DNA of 10,952 bases, taken from NCBI GenBank assembly GCA_016763235.1, contig JAESUE010000048.1, positions 1-10,952 on the forward strand. Reading direction: 5' to 3'. Below are positions 1-6,703 of this stretch, piece by piece. The notes under the pieces were generated by a model, which was not told the origin of the DNA, did no database searches, and saw only the letters and a program-made list of their open reading frames with translations. The position numbers were made by a program, and so were the translations under genes. Source of the DNA: Pseudomonadales bacterium. Its GTDB lineage: Bacteria > Pseudomonadota > Gammaproteobacteria > Pseudomonadales > UBA3067. Numbering within the stretch: the stretch's first letter is position 1; the number at the start of each line of letters is the position of its first letter.

Positions 1-140
1 AACAGGTATGTTTCATCGGAATCTACCCAGGTAAAACCAGCGTTTGCAAAACCATTAATCTTAAAATCGGTGGCAGCCATGGCCGACATTGGCAGGGCCA
101 AGGCCAGTGCACCGGCAGCGAGTGACTTTTTAATTGACAT
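1..140 (-). CDS. Porin-like outer-membrane protein, N-terminal part only
   Basis: Only the first 46 codons lie in the window; the gene runs off the left edge. The protein begins MSIKKSLAAGALALALPMSA and continues MAATDFKINGFANAGFTW. This is a textbook Sec signal peptide: Lys at 4-5, an Ala/Leu-rich core and an A-M-A cleavage site near residue 23. It is followed by an alternating polar/hydrophobic stretch like the first beta strand of a porin. The ATG is preceded by AGAGGA with about five bases of spacing, so the start is firm. The porin assignment rests on the signal peptide and the FKINGFANAGF-type first strand and is therefore general; no subfamily or substrate can be given. Confidence 0.75.
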   Translation of the reverse strand, partial: MSIKKSLAAGALALALPMSAMAATDFKINGFANAGFTWVDSDETYL

Positions 141-474
141 ATGTTCCTCTCCACTAGAGAAAATTAATAAAAAACTTCGCCAGGAAATAATTATCCTAAC
201 TACAAACATCACCTGCTGGTGACATCAGCCGGATAAACCCAGCCCTTGTTTTTTAACTCTAGTCGGTTTTTGGGGATATGCGCGAAAAAACCTTCTTTTT
301 ACATGGCATTAGCATTAATAAACGTAATGATGCAAAAAAGTGTTTTGACTTGCCAGAACAGCAACGGAAAAGGAACGATAGAACCAGCGCTTGCTTAAAG
401 ATACCCCTCTTAAATATGAATGCGAGCTGAACGATTATAAAGGCCAACGACTTTTTCTATTCATTGACACTGCC
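141..474. other. Intergenic region between porin-like gene and DUF2959 gene
   Basis: This stretch of 334 bases has no convincing gene; the short ORFs here lack ribosome binding sites and protein-like composition. It must hold the promoter of the minus-strand porin-like gene and the 3' end of the DUF2959 transcript. Two small dyads are visible: TCACC/GGTGA at 209-222 with a 4-base loop, in the leader of the porin-like gene, and an AT-rich GGTTTTT/AAAAACC pair at 265-292 with a 14-base loop. Neither is strong enough to name as a terminator or operator. Confidence 0.5.
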
Positions 475-1134
475 TTACTTTAATTCTTGTATAAATGCAT
501 TCGCCTGAAGAATAGACTTTTCCATAGCGATAACAAGTTGGTCTACATCCTGCTCAACACGCCCTAACTCAGCTCTAACCGTGCAAATCGCTTGCGCATT
601 GAGGTTATGCTTTAGAAACAGGGTTTGATCTCGCAGTGTGTTCAATACAGGGGCCATTTTTGATTCGGCCCGTTTCATTAGCACTATCAACTGTGCATAT
701 TTCTTACGGGTGGTTTTTAATCTGGCAGCACTTGAGCGTTTAAGCGCGGGGCTGGTGTATAGGCTTAGTTCTTTTTGCCATTCTTTAAACAATGCCTCGG
801 AGACGCTTTCTACGGCGGCTATCTTATCGTGTACCTCTTGTGCGGCCTCTTCACTGGCATCGTATTCAGCTTGAAGGGATTTATAACGTTTTTCCAGCGA
901 CGTTTCTTCAAGATGAAGCACCTGCTTGAACTCATCCAAAGCGGATACAAACTGCTCTTTTGATTCTTCTTGTGCATCTCGCGCGTCTTCAATTCTATCT
1001 TTTAGAATATCCCTTTTGTGAACACCGACTTTTTCCATGGCAGAAAAATAGAGACTCTCACAGCCGTTTAAACCAAGAATGCTCACACAGATCAATGTGA
1101 CTTGGAAAAAGCGCGTTATATTTTTTAATTCCAT
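475..1134 (-). CDS. DUF2959 family outer-membrane lipoprotein
   Basis: The 219-residue protein has a lipoprotein signal ending in the lipobox L-N-G-C (Cys25). Glu follows at +2 rather than Asp, so Lol sorting to the outer membrane is expected. The mature part starts ESLYFSAMEKVGVHKRDIL, the recognisable opening of the DUF2959 family, and continues through long Glu/Lys/Ala-rich helices that look like coiled coil (about residues 40-150 and 185-219). The conserved block FLKHNLNAQA sits near residue 175. Length is normal for the family. The ATG has an AGGA seven bases upstream. The function of DUF2959 proteins is unknown; a periplasm-facing helical lipoprotein is all the sequence supports. The gene stands alone on its strand, divergent from RND1, and its leader carries a 26-base element also found before the EAL gene. 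Confidence 0.9.
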   Translation of the reverse strand: MELKNITRFFQVTLICVSILGLNGCESLYFSAMEKVGVHKRDILKDRIEDARDAQEESKEQFVSALDEFKQVLHLEETSLEKRYKSLQAEYDASEEAAQEVHDKIAAVESVSEALFKEWQKELSLYTSPALKRSSAARLKTTRKKYAQLIVLMKRAESKMAPVLNTLRDQTLFLKHNLNAQAICTVRAELGRVEQDVDQLVIAMEKSILQANAFIQELK

Positions 1135-1161
1135 ACCAACGTCCTAATGGGTTTATTTGCT

Positions 1162-1187
1162 GTAACTACCCAGCTCACGCTCAAATT
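1162..1187 (-). repeat. Dispersed 26-base element, copy 1
   Basis: This segment matches 10855-10880 in 25 of 26 bases (a C/T difference at the ninth plus-strand base). Read on the minus strand it starts AATTTGAGCGTGAGCTG and ends GTAGTTAC. It lies 27 bases before the DUF2959 start codon, in the same orientation relative to the gene as copy 2 is to the EAL gene. It could be a shared leader or operator, or simply a genome-wide dispersed repeat. Confidence 0.75.
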
Positions 1188-1203
1188 TGAACGCTATTTG
1201 AAC
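1186..1203. repeat. Direct repeat TTTGAAC, 11-base period
   Basis: TTTGAAC occurs at 1186-1192 and 1197-1203, so the copies lie on the same helical face one turn apart. The first overlaps the palindrome TCAAATTTGA (1181-1190). The position between divergent genes fits a regulator site, but seven-base repeats can arise by chance in AT-rich DNA. Confidence 0.35.
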
Positions 1204-1234
1204 AGTTACCGATTCGCGAGGTGTTACCATTTGA

Positions 1235-1486
1235 TTGCTATGCCCACTTGGGCACCAACATAGCAGTCTAACATGCCAAAAATTCCATTCCATATTGACG
1301 CAGCGCAACACATCGACTCGACAAAATGGAAGCAGCTGGTTAGTATTCGACGCAATTCAAGCGCAACTAATAAACATAATACAGCGACAACAGCCGCGAC
1401 TAGGTAAAGATACAGCGCATTTTCACAATGCCCTTGTGCCCCCTAAACCCCTTGAGTTAGATCTCGCGGCCTTATTCCAAAAATAA
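1235..1486 (+). pseudogene. Doubtful ORF or gene remnant before RND1
   Basis: This reading frame opens with TTG and has no ribosome binding site. Its first half (residues 1-34) does not look like protein. The second half, from about 1340, reads more like one: an amphipathic stretch LVFDAIQAQLINIIQRQQ followed by a Pro/Leu-rich tail ending LELDLAALFQK. A second frame starting at ATG 1273 gives a plausible opening MPKIPFHIDAAQHID and stops at 1407. The two together could be one small gene of about 70 residues split by a frameshift near 1340-1350. The stop lies 30 bases before the preferred RND1 start. I do not recognise the product, and it may equally be noncoding DNA. Confidence 0.2.
1236..1265. 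repeat. Nested hairpin
   Basis: An outer stem TGCTA (1236-1240) / TAGCA (1261-1265) encloses an inner stem TGCCC (1241-1245) / GGGCA (1250-1254) with a four-base loop. The right side has a six-base bulge. No T-tract follows on either strand, so it is not a typical terminator. Its role is unknown. Confidence 0.4.
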
Positions 1487-1516
1487 AACCCACGATTAGA
1501 CAGGATGTTATTAGCA

Positions 1517-3862
1517 ATGAACAACTCCCCTCTCGGCCCATTTGTATTACGCCACCGCTGGCCTATTGTGATTGCCACGTTTTTTATAGTCGCATTATTT
1601 GGCTTTCAGATTCGAAATATCGCTATGACGGACGATCTGAACGTTTTCTTTGCCGATGACAACCCACAGCTATTGGCATTTAACCGCTTTAAAGATTCCT
1701 ACGGTGAAACAAAAAATGCCTATATCGCGATCGCCCCTGCTGACAAAAATATTTACACCCGAGAAAACCTGGCTCTTATTGAGGAGTTCACCCAGAAGTC
1801 TTGGGAGATTCCCTATTCCCGCCGTGTAGATTCCCTACAAAACTTCCAGCGCACCCGCGTTTTTGATGATGAATTAGACGTGGATAACACCTACCAAAAC
1901 GCCTACGAGTTAAGCGACGCAGACATCGCCGATCTACAACACTATGCGAGCGACCACGATGTGTTGGCCGATAAGCTGGTAGCCAGAGATGGCTCTCTGG
2001 CGGCAGTTGTCATCACCTTTAATATTACCGATGGCGAAGGCGCAAAGGCAAAGCGCCAAGAGGCCATGGATTATATCGACAAATTAAAAGCAGAGCTGAA
2101 AACCAAACACCCCGGTGTGACATTTTATGAAACTGGCGGGCTCTATATTAATGAAGCCTTTGCCGAGGCAATGCTTAAAGATGGTTTGGCACTGATGCCC
2201 TTGATGGTGGGGCTGATGATCATTTGTATGCTGGTATTTTTGCGCTCAGTGGCGGGTATGTTTGGCACCCTGCTTGTGGTGCTTTTTTCTGCCATTGTTG
2301 CTGTGGGGGGAGTGGTTACGCTAGGCATCACAATGACCAACGTAACGGCTATGGCACCCATTGTTATCCTCACTGTTGGGGTTGCAGACAGCGTTCATAT
2401 CCTTATCTCGATGTTTCAATCAATGGGCCATGGAAAAACGAAGAATGAGGCTATTCTTGAAACTTTACGCATTAATCACCAACCTATTTTCCTCACTAGC
2501 TTAACCACCATTATCGGTTTTTTAAGCCTGAATTTTAACGAATCTCCGCCTTTTCGTGATATGGGGAATGAGGTGGCAATCGGTGTGTTGGCCGCCTATT
2601 TGTTGTCGATATTGTTCTTGCCTGCATTTCTTAGCCTTGTACCAATCAAAGCGCGCAAGGTAAAAGATGATGATACCCCTGCGATGGAGCGCCTTGGTGG
2701 ACGCATTTCCTCTCGTTACCCCCTCTATCTCGGCGCAATGGTTCTACTTATTGGCGGCCTTGCTTCACAGGTTCCTCGCTTGGAATTCAATGATATGTTC
2801 CTGGAGTATTTTGATGACTCTATTGAATTCCGCCGCACCAGCGATTTCCTTATGGACAACATGGTGGGAATGGTCACTATCTCTTACGATATCGACTCTG
2901 GTGAAGAGGGCGGCATTAATAACCCCGCCTATCTGCGTGATTTAGCAAAACTCAAGCAGTGGCTGTTAAAACAAGAAAAAGTGCAATACGTTAGTAGTTA
3001 TGATGGCATCATCTTCGAGTTAAACAAAACCATGCACAATGATGATGACGCCTATTATCGTGCGCCAGAAAGCCGCGAACTGGCCTCGCAATACCTTCTC
3101 ATGTATGAAATGTCTCTCCCTATGGGCCGGGATATTAGCAACAGTATCAGCGATGATCGCAGCCGCAGCCGCTTAACCCTTAATATAGAAAATTCCAAAA
3201 CCAGTGAAATTTTAAGCCTGGCTGAAGATACCGATGCTTGGGCGAAAGCGAATACGCCAAGTTTAATCGTTTCACCCGCAATTGGTGAAACCATCATGTT
3301 CGCCCACATTGCCAAACGTAATATTATCAGCATGGTGAAGGGTTCCTTCTTGGCCTTATTTCTTATTTCTGCAATATTACTCATTTCGCTGCGCAATATT
3401 AAGCTAGGTTTTTTGAGCCTTGCACCGAATGTACTGCCCCTGGTGATGGCTTTCGGCGCATGGTCTGTTCTGGTGGGCGAGTTGGGCATGTCGGGCGGTG
3501 CGGTTCTGGTTATCGCGATGGGTATTATCGTGGATGACACTGTGCACTTTCTCAGCAAATATTTAAGAGCCAAAAGAGAACTTCATATGAATACCGAAGA
3601 GGCTATTCTTTACTCTTTCCGAACTGTGGGAGTGGCGCTGCTGGTCACATCAGTGATACTGGTTCTTGGTTTTAGCGTACTTTACGGTTCGGCGTTTAAG
3701 CCAACTAAAGATATGGGATTACTTATATCTCTAACGGTGGCCTTTGCATTAGCCGCAACATTTTTTCTGGTGCCGCCACTACTGCTTATTTTTGACAAGA
3801 CGAAAACGACTGACATTGTAGAGCACGAAGAAATAGAGGAAGAGCTCAAGAAGGCGAGTTAA
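1517..3862 (+). CDS. MMPL/RND-family transporter (RND1)
   Basis: This inner-membrane protein (781 residues from this start) has the duplicated RND layout. TM1 is at about 15-32, a large periplasmic loop runs to about 220, TM2-6 occupy about 224-380, and TM7 about 400-420. A second periplasmic loop reaches about 610, TM8-12 span about 620-760, and a charged tail ends DIVEHEEIEEELKKA. Each half has the signature acidic TM segment: VGVADSVHI (Asp291) and GIIVDDTVHFLSKYL (Asp673-Asp674), which in RND pumps carry the proton relay. The overall type is the COG1033 'predicted exporter' group, related to MmpL and hopanoid transporters. An ATG at 1505 would add MLLA, but its AGG abuts the ATG. The 1517 start has AGGA 11 bases upstream and gives the same MNN opening as its paralogue RND2. 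The substrate is unknown; the LolA-like and barrel genes next door suggest a lipid or hydrophobic cargo. Confidence 0.9.
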   Translation: MNNSPLGPFVLRHRWPIVIATFFIVALFGFQIRNIAMTDDLNVFFADDNPQLLAFNRFKDSYGETKNAYIAIAPADKNIYTRENLALIEEFTQKSWEIPYSRRVDSLQNFQRTRVFDDELDVDNTYQNAYELSDADIADLQHYASDHDVLADKLVARDGSLAAVVITFNITDGEGAKAKRQEAMDYIDKLKAELKTKHPGVTFYETGGLYINEAFAEAMLKDGLALMPLMVGLMIICMLVFLRSVAGMFGTLLVVLFSAIVAVGGVVTLGITMTNVTAMAPIVILTVGVADSVHILISMFQSMGHGKTKNEAILETLRINHQPIFLTSLTTIIGFLSLNFNESPPFRDMGNEVAIGVLAAYLLSILFLPAFLSLVPIKARKVKDDDTPAMERLGGRISSRYPLYLGAMVLLIGGLASQVPRLEFNDMFLEYFDDSIEFRRTSDFLMDNMVGMVTISYDIDSGEEGGINNPAYLRDLAKLKQWLLKQEKVQYVSSYDGIIFELNKTMHNDDDAYYRAPESRELASQYLLMYEMSLPMGRDISNSISDDRSRSRLTLNIENSKTSEILSLAEDTDAWAKANTPSLIVSPAIGETIMFAHIAKRNIISMVKGSFLALFLISAILLISLRNIKLGFLSLAPNVLPLVMAFGAWSVLVGELGMSGGAVLVIAMGIIVDDTVHFLSKYLRAKRELHMNTEEAILYSFRTVGVALLVTSVILVLGFSVLYGSAFKPTKDMGLLISLTVAFALAATFFLVPPLLLIFDKTKTTDIVEHEEIEEELKKAS

Positions 3863-3871
3863 ACGTGAAAC

Positions 3872-3911
3872 AGCTTATTGAGAGGCTATTTTAATGGCCT
3901 CTCAATAAGTT
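3872..3911 (+). terminator. Strong hairpin between convergent genes, likely RND1 terminator
   Basis: CTTATTGAGAGGC (3874-3886) pairs perfectly with GCCTCTCAATAAG (3897-3909). The stem can extend inward by a T-G wobble, an A-T and a T-A pair to leave a four-base loop. It begins 11 bases after the RND1 stop. The plus-strand tail is only TTTAAAAAT, a weak U-tract, so termination may be partial or the hairpin may mainly stabilise the mRNA 3' end. Confidence 0.7.
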
Positions 3912-3912
3912 T

Positions 3913-3932
3913 AAAAATAGAGGGCCGCTCTA
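3913..3932 (-). terminator. Small intrinsic terminator of the barrel operon
   Basis: Read on the minus strand, TAGAG-CGGCC-CTCTA is followed directly by TTTTT. The left arm begins with the TAG stop codon of the outer-membrane barrel gene, so stop codon and hairpin overlap. The stem is short (5 bp). The larger hairpin at 3872-3911 lies just beyond and could back it up. Confidence 0.5.
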
Positions 3933-5174
3933 GAAATAGTAGCTTAGGGTTAACTGTACAGAATCATCATCCCGTAAATCATACAAGAGTCGATCACTTT
4001 CTAACGGCCTTAGAACCGACGGTTGCGGCTGGTGAGAAATAATGGTGGACTCAAAGCTCAAAGCCATAGATTCACCCATCTCAATGCTGCCTTCCACCAC
4101 AAAAACCCGTGCGAAACGATCTACATCCTGTATCCACAAAATCACCAACTCGGCGCTTTGTAGATTATTAAGCACCCAGCGCCCCCCAATAGCGATATCT
4201 TCTTCATAAGGGCTTAATGCCGCCTGCCCTCTGCTGTCATAAAGCACCTCAGCAATAAGACCCAAATCTTGAGAGCTTCCGGCTAAACCGTAAGGTGTGT
4301 ATTCAAAACCGGCCGTTACGGCCTGATAAGCCTCATCCTCAAAAAATAAATTTGGCTGTCCATCTCTGTAAATAGATTCTAATTTGAATAACCATTGATC
4401 CTTAATATATTGCGCTTCTAAACCAAACTGCTTTATCTGTGGATAATAAGGAAGAATGACAGAGCTTTCCGCCGAAAAATCATAACTAGGGTCACGGCCG
4501 GTTCCCTGGAAATAGGAAAGCGCTAGGTCTGCATTGTCGAAACTTTTAGTAATGCGTGCCGCAACGTCGATATGCTTTTCTTCATCGTCATTCTCGTAAA
4601 GGGGCTTATCCTGACCAATCGGCAAGGAAAAACGCAAACGCCCTTCTTTCCCAGGGAAGGTTTGCTCACGAAAATAGGGTAATAGGTAAAAATCCACCAA
4701 GCCATTTTCAATGGGTATGGCCAGTGTCACCATTGGCTGACCGAGTTTTGTTTCTCCATCAGGGGATTCAACAAGGTCTGACTGCCCGATAATATCCACA
4801 AGATGATTTGTTTCCGTAACCCCCCAAAATACGCGATTTAAACCCACTAAGACTTCGTAACGCGGGTTTATCCAACGTAAATAGGCTTTTCTGAAATCAC
4901 CTTTTGTTCGCTCCCAATCTGCATCATCGTAGCGATAAAACGTTTCTATTTCGCCATCAATACTTGTACCTATATTGCCCGAAACGTTAAACGACATTGC
5001 AAAAGAACGGCTTTGATTTTCCTGATCATCGTATTGGGGTGTTTGATTAAACAAACGAGTTTGCAAAGAAATCTCACCCTCTCCCTGAGCATCTGCTTGA
5101 ACATTATTCACCGACATGAGCAGTGGCAAGATAAACACCAGAAAAGCGAGTTTTTTTGGTTTGGCTACATTCAT
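3930..5174 (-). CDS. Outer-membrane beta-barrel protein next to MMPL/LolA-like genes
   Basis: From ATG 5174 the product is 414 residues. It has a clear Sec signal peptide (MNVAKPKKLAFLVFILPLLM, cleavage after V-Q-A at about residue 27). The body consists of alternating polar/aromatic strands and ends SVQLTLSYYF, with the C-terminal Phe recognised by the BAM complex. A conserved-looking block VLVGLNRVFWGVTETNHLVD sits near residues 110-130. A longer reading starts with TTG at 5192 but puts six polar residues before the signal peptide; the ATG is better although its ribosome binding site is weak. It follows the LolA-like gene by 36 bases on the same strand and is almost certainly co-transcribed. 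I recognise the type as an uncharacterised barrel that accompanies MMPL exporters and COG2834 proteins. Whether it is a channel, a receptor or a structural partner is not visible. Confidence 0.8.
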   Translation of the reverse strand: MNVAKPKKLAFLVFILPLLMSVNNVQADAQGEGEISLQTRLFNQTPQYDDQENQSRSFAMSFNVSGNIGTSIDGEIETFYRYDDADWERTKGDFRKAYLRWINPRYEVLVGLNRVFWGVTETNHLVDIIGQSDLVESPDGETKLGQPMVTLAIPIENGLVDFYLLPYFREQTFPGKEGRLRFSLPIGQDKPLYENDDEEKHIDVAARITKSFDNADLALSYFQGTGRDPSYDFSAESSVILPYYPQIKQFGLEAQYIKDQWLFKLESIYRDGQPNLFFEDEAYQAVTAGFEYTPYGLAGSSQDLGLIAEVLYDSRGQAALSPYEEDIAIGGRWVLNNLQSAELVILWIQDVDRFARVFVVEGSIEMGESMALSFESTIISHQPQPSVLRPLESDRLLYDLRDDDSVQLTLSYYF

Positions 5175-5210
5175 ATGGTTTTCACTGCTCAAAAAGTTGA
5201 ATAAGCGCGA

Positions 5211-6005
5211 CTATTTTATTCGGCGCAAACTGGCTTGGGTAAAAGATTCTTCGTTTAAGCCTGTTCGAAATTTATATTCCTCGATCAGCAAATCGGTACT
5301 TTTACCATCGGATTTGTTCACCATATTGATCGTATGTGGACGCCAGTATTTGTCGAGGTAACGTTTGTAATCCTTAAACACGACTTCTTTTAACAGGGTT
5401 TCTTTGCGGTCATAAAAAACGACCTTTTCAAAACGATAATATTGCTGATGCACCCAAACCACTTGCCGGCTATATCCTGAATCAACATTCCGAGGAATGC
5501 GTTCAATTTTGTAAAATGCGACGCCATCAACTTTTTCTTCTCCAAGAAAGCGATAATCGTAATCATCAAGCTCCAGCGGTGCTAAGTCTTCATAAGAGAA
5601 CTCGCTGCCTAAGAACGCACCTGCTTTAGACGCCCCGCTAATACGTTTCACCCTGCCGAGTATAGGCAGGTACAACCATTGATCGTCATCTTTGGCCTGC
5701 TGGGAGTGCGTGAGTAATGCAGTACCCCGCACACGCTTGGGTGAACGAAAAATGACAAGCGTTTTGTCGCCAGCCGAGCCGATGCCTTCCAACACGTAAT
5801 TTTCCATTTGTCGGCGACTTTCCTGACCGGACTTGCTACGAAGGATCATGGTTTGTTTTGTTGAAAAATCACCAAAACCACTTTCCCTCACATCCATCTC
5901 TTCAAAAATCGCCCTGCCTTTTTCGACGCTAGAGTCAGAATAAACCGGCAAGGCGAAAAAACTGAGCATACATAAAACTACAACTTCTAATTTAAGTTTA
6001 GAAAT
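5211..6005 (-). CDS. LolA-like outer-membrane lipoprotein-sorting protein, probable AUU start
   Basis: This periplasmic protein belongs to the LolA-like group (COG2834, PF17131), whose members have the half-barrel fold that carries lipid moieties. Typical blocks are the DDDQWLYLPILGRVKRISG region (W110) and GSEFSYEDLAPLELDDYDY (from about 133). The C-terminal part is RPHTINMVNKSDGKSTDLLI-type. The first ATG (5969) leaves only MLSFFALPVYS before the mature part, too short and uncharged for a signal peptide, and has no Shine-Dalgarno. Reading upstream in frame gives ATT at 6003-6005 with GGGAG six bases before it. The N-terminus becomes MSKLKLEVVVLCMLSFFALP, a proper signal peptide, and the protein 264 residues. 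An in-frame TAA at 6018-6020 blocks any longer start. It leads a two-gene operon with the barrel gene. The cargo is unknown; this subgroup often accompanies MMPL exporters rather than true LolCDE. Confidence 0.88.
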   Translation of the reverse strand: MSKLKLEVVVLCMLSFFALPVYSDSSVEKGRAIFEEMDVRESGFGDFSTKQTMILRSKSGQESRRQMENYVLEGIGSAGDKTLVIFRSPKRVRGTALLTHSQQAKDDDQWLYLPILGRVKRISGASKAGAFLGSEFSYEDLAPLELDDYDYRFLGEEKVDGVAFYKIERIPRNVDSGYSRQVVWVHQQYYRFEKVVFYDRKETLLKEVVFKDYKRYLDKYWRPHTINMVNKSDGKSTDLLIEEYKFRTGLNEESFTQASLRRIK

Positions 6006-6016
6006 AGGGTTCTCCC
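6003..6016 (-). promoter_or_regulatory. Ribosome binding site and ATT start of the LolA-like gene
   Basis: On the minus strand GGGAGA (6011-6016) is followed after five bases by ATT (6003-6005). From GGAG itself the spacing is six bases, close to optimal. No ATG, GTG or TTG in frame fits this site. AUU initiation is known for infC and pcnB in E. coli, where it lowers or autoregulates translation. Confidence 0.6.
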
Positions 6017-6100
6017 GTTAAAATAAATTGTCGAAATACCATTCTAAAAACTAAACGCCAGATTACAGCTCAAGTTCAGGCCTTAAAAGATAGAACCAAC

Positions 6101-6185
6101 TACCCCGTAGGTTGGGTACGACTGCATGGATGCAGGAGGTAGAGCCACGCATGGAGCGGTTGCCGAGAACGAAGTGAAACCCAAC
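6101..6185 (+). repeat. REP-like palindromic element, long copy
   Basis: It begins TACCCCGTAGGTTGGGTA (6101-6118) and ends GAACGAAGTGAAACCCAAC (6167-6185). GTTGGGT and ACCCAAC can pair to close a stem. Between the two parts sit 48 bases (6119-6166) that are absent from the short copy. This segment holds the hairpin TGCAT-GG-ATGCA (6123-6134) and two copies of GCATGGA 25 bases apart. Confidence 0.8.
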
Positions 6186-6316
6186 ATGATGAATATCCAC
6201 TATGGCACCGGTTTTAATAGCTAGCCCTTATTTAATCCTGTCGCTATTTGAATTTAGGCGCTTAAATTACTCGTTGATACTGCCATCAATTAAGTGATAA
6301 TGCTTATTTCGAAATT

Positions 6317-6353
6317 GTTGGGTTTCACTTCGTTCTACCCAACCTACAGGGTA
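6317..6353 (-). repeat. REP-like palindromic element, short copy, inverted
   Basis: Its reverse complement is TACCCTGTAGGTTGGGTA joined directly to GAACGAAGTGAAACCCAAC. This equals the long copy without its 48 middle bases and with one mismatch (T for C). It lies in inverted orientation 131 bases from the long copy. The core GTTGGGT-13 bases-ACCCAAC is a stem-loop. Its resemblance to common dispersed GTAGGTTGGGT repeats of proteobacteria is from general knowledge, not a search. Confidence 0.8.
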
Positions 6354-6476
6354 TGTGCTCGGTGATGTGCATCGGCTATTTCCACAAACCTGAACTCCGG
6401 AATTCGAATTACAATATAAAAATACCAGAACTTTTTAAAGCATACGTCATCTACATGCAGCTGACTCGTAGAGTTA

Positions 6477-6490
6477 CCTATATCAATAGG
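6477..6490. promoter_or_regulatory. Inverted repeat CCTAT-N4-ATAGG upstream of RND2
   Basis: A perfect five-base dyad with the four-base centre ATCA lies about 220 bases before the RND2 start and 12 bases before a second dyad. The pair could be a regulator site. The length is short enough for chance. Confidence 0.3.
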
Positions 6491-6502
6491 GGCGTTACAA
6501 AA

Positions 6503-6516
6503 GTCATACCTATGAC
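6503..6516. promoter_or_regulatory. Palindrome GTCATACCTATGAC upstream of RND2
   Basis: Perfect six-base arms with a two-base centre make a 14-base palindrome. It sits just upstream of the possible promoter at 6536-6564, where activators commonly bind. No regulator gene is in the window to match it. Confidence 0.4.
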
Positions 6517-6535
6517 AACAGGATATACCCACGGA

Positions 6536-6564
6536 TTTACTAAGCAATCACGTATACTTAAATT
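6536..6564 (+). promoter_or_regulatory. Possible sigma-70 promoter of RND2
   Basis: TTTACT (6536-6541) and TAAATT (6559-6564) are separated by 17 bases, each matching four of six consensus bases. A better -10 alone, TATACT, lies at 6553-6558 but has no partner at the right distance. The leader would be about 130 bases. This is a weak match. Confidence 0.25.
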
Positions 6565-6703
6565 AACGCTGAGAATAAGTATCAAGCAGAATCCCAATCA
6601 TTCCAAGCACCTGTTTTCATGGCTTCTGCTTAAACTTCAACATTCATTATTATCTACTCAAACGAAAAGCCCTCGCCCAGTAGATTAGGATTTTTGAATA
6701 AAT

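Larger units (their letters stand above)
1135..1516. other. Divergent intergenic region between DUF2959 gene and RND1
   Basis: This stretch of about 380 bases separates two divergent genes and should hold both promoters, but no convincing -35/-10 pair was found. It contains a 26-base dispersed element (1162-1187), the 10-base palindrome TCAAATTTGA (1181-1190), a TTTGAAC direct repeat with an 11-base period (1186-1203), a nested hairpin (1236-1265) and a doubtful ORF (1235-1486) described separately. Confidence 0.5.
6006..6703. other. Long divergent intergenic region with repeats and dyads
   Basis: About 700 bases separate the LolA-like gene (minus) from RND2 (plus). They hold the inverted REP-like pair (6101-6185 and 6317-6353), two dyads (6477-6490, 6503-6516) and a possible promoter for RND2 (6536-6564). 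A reading frame from 6353 to 6688 starts inside the second repeat, lacks a ribosome binding site and has an unprotein-like composition, so it is not called. The 131 bases between the two repeats show nothing recognisable. Confidence 0.6.

Noticed and set aside
259..447. Minus-strand ORF of 62 codons downstream of the DUF2959 gene
   Set aside because: There is no ribosome binding site and the composition is Phe/Lys/Leu-rich as expected from AT-rich noncoding DNA.
1083..1100. TCACA-N8-TGTGA dyad resembling a CRP site
   Set aside because: The half-sites are in the wrong order and at the wrong spacing for CRP, and it lies inside the DUF2959 signal-peptide coding region.
3055..3573. Minus-strand ORF of 172 codons within RND1
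   Set aside because: It lies wholly opposite conserved RND coding sequence, and its composition is that of an antisense shadow.
5175..5192. TTG start giving six extra residues on the outer-membrane barrel protein
   Set aside because: The extension (SSENH) is polar and would precede a complete signal peptide that already starts with ATG and Lys residues.
6101..6353. Inverted repeats as ends of an insertion sequence or MITE
   Set aside because: The 131 bases between them hold no transposase, and no target-site duplication is visible outside. Each copy is itself a palindromic unit, which fits REP-like elements better.
6353..6688. Plus-strand ORF of 111 codons directly before RND2
   Set aside because: It begins inside the REP-like repeat, has no ribosome binding site and shows no domain-like or signal-peptide pattern; it is likely chance openness in AT-rich DNA.
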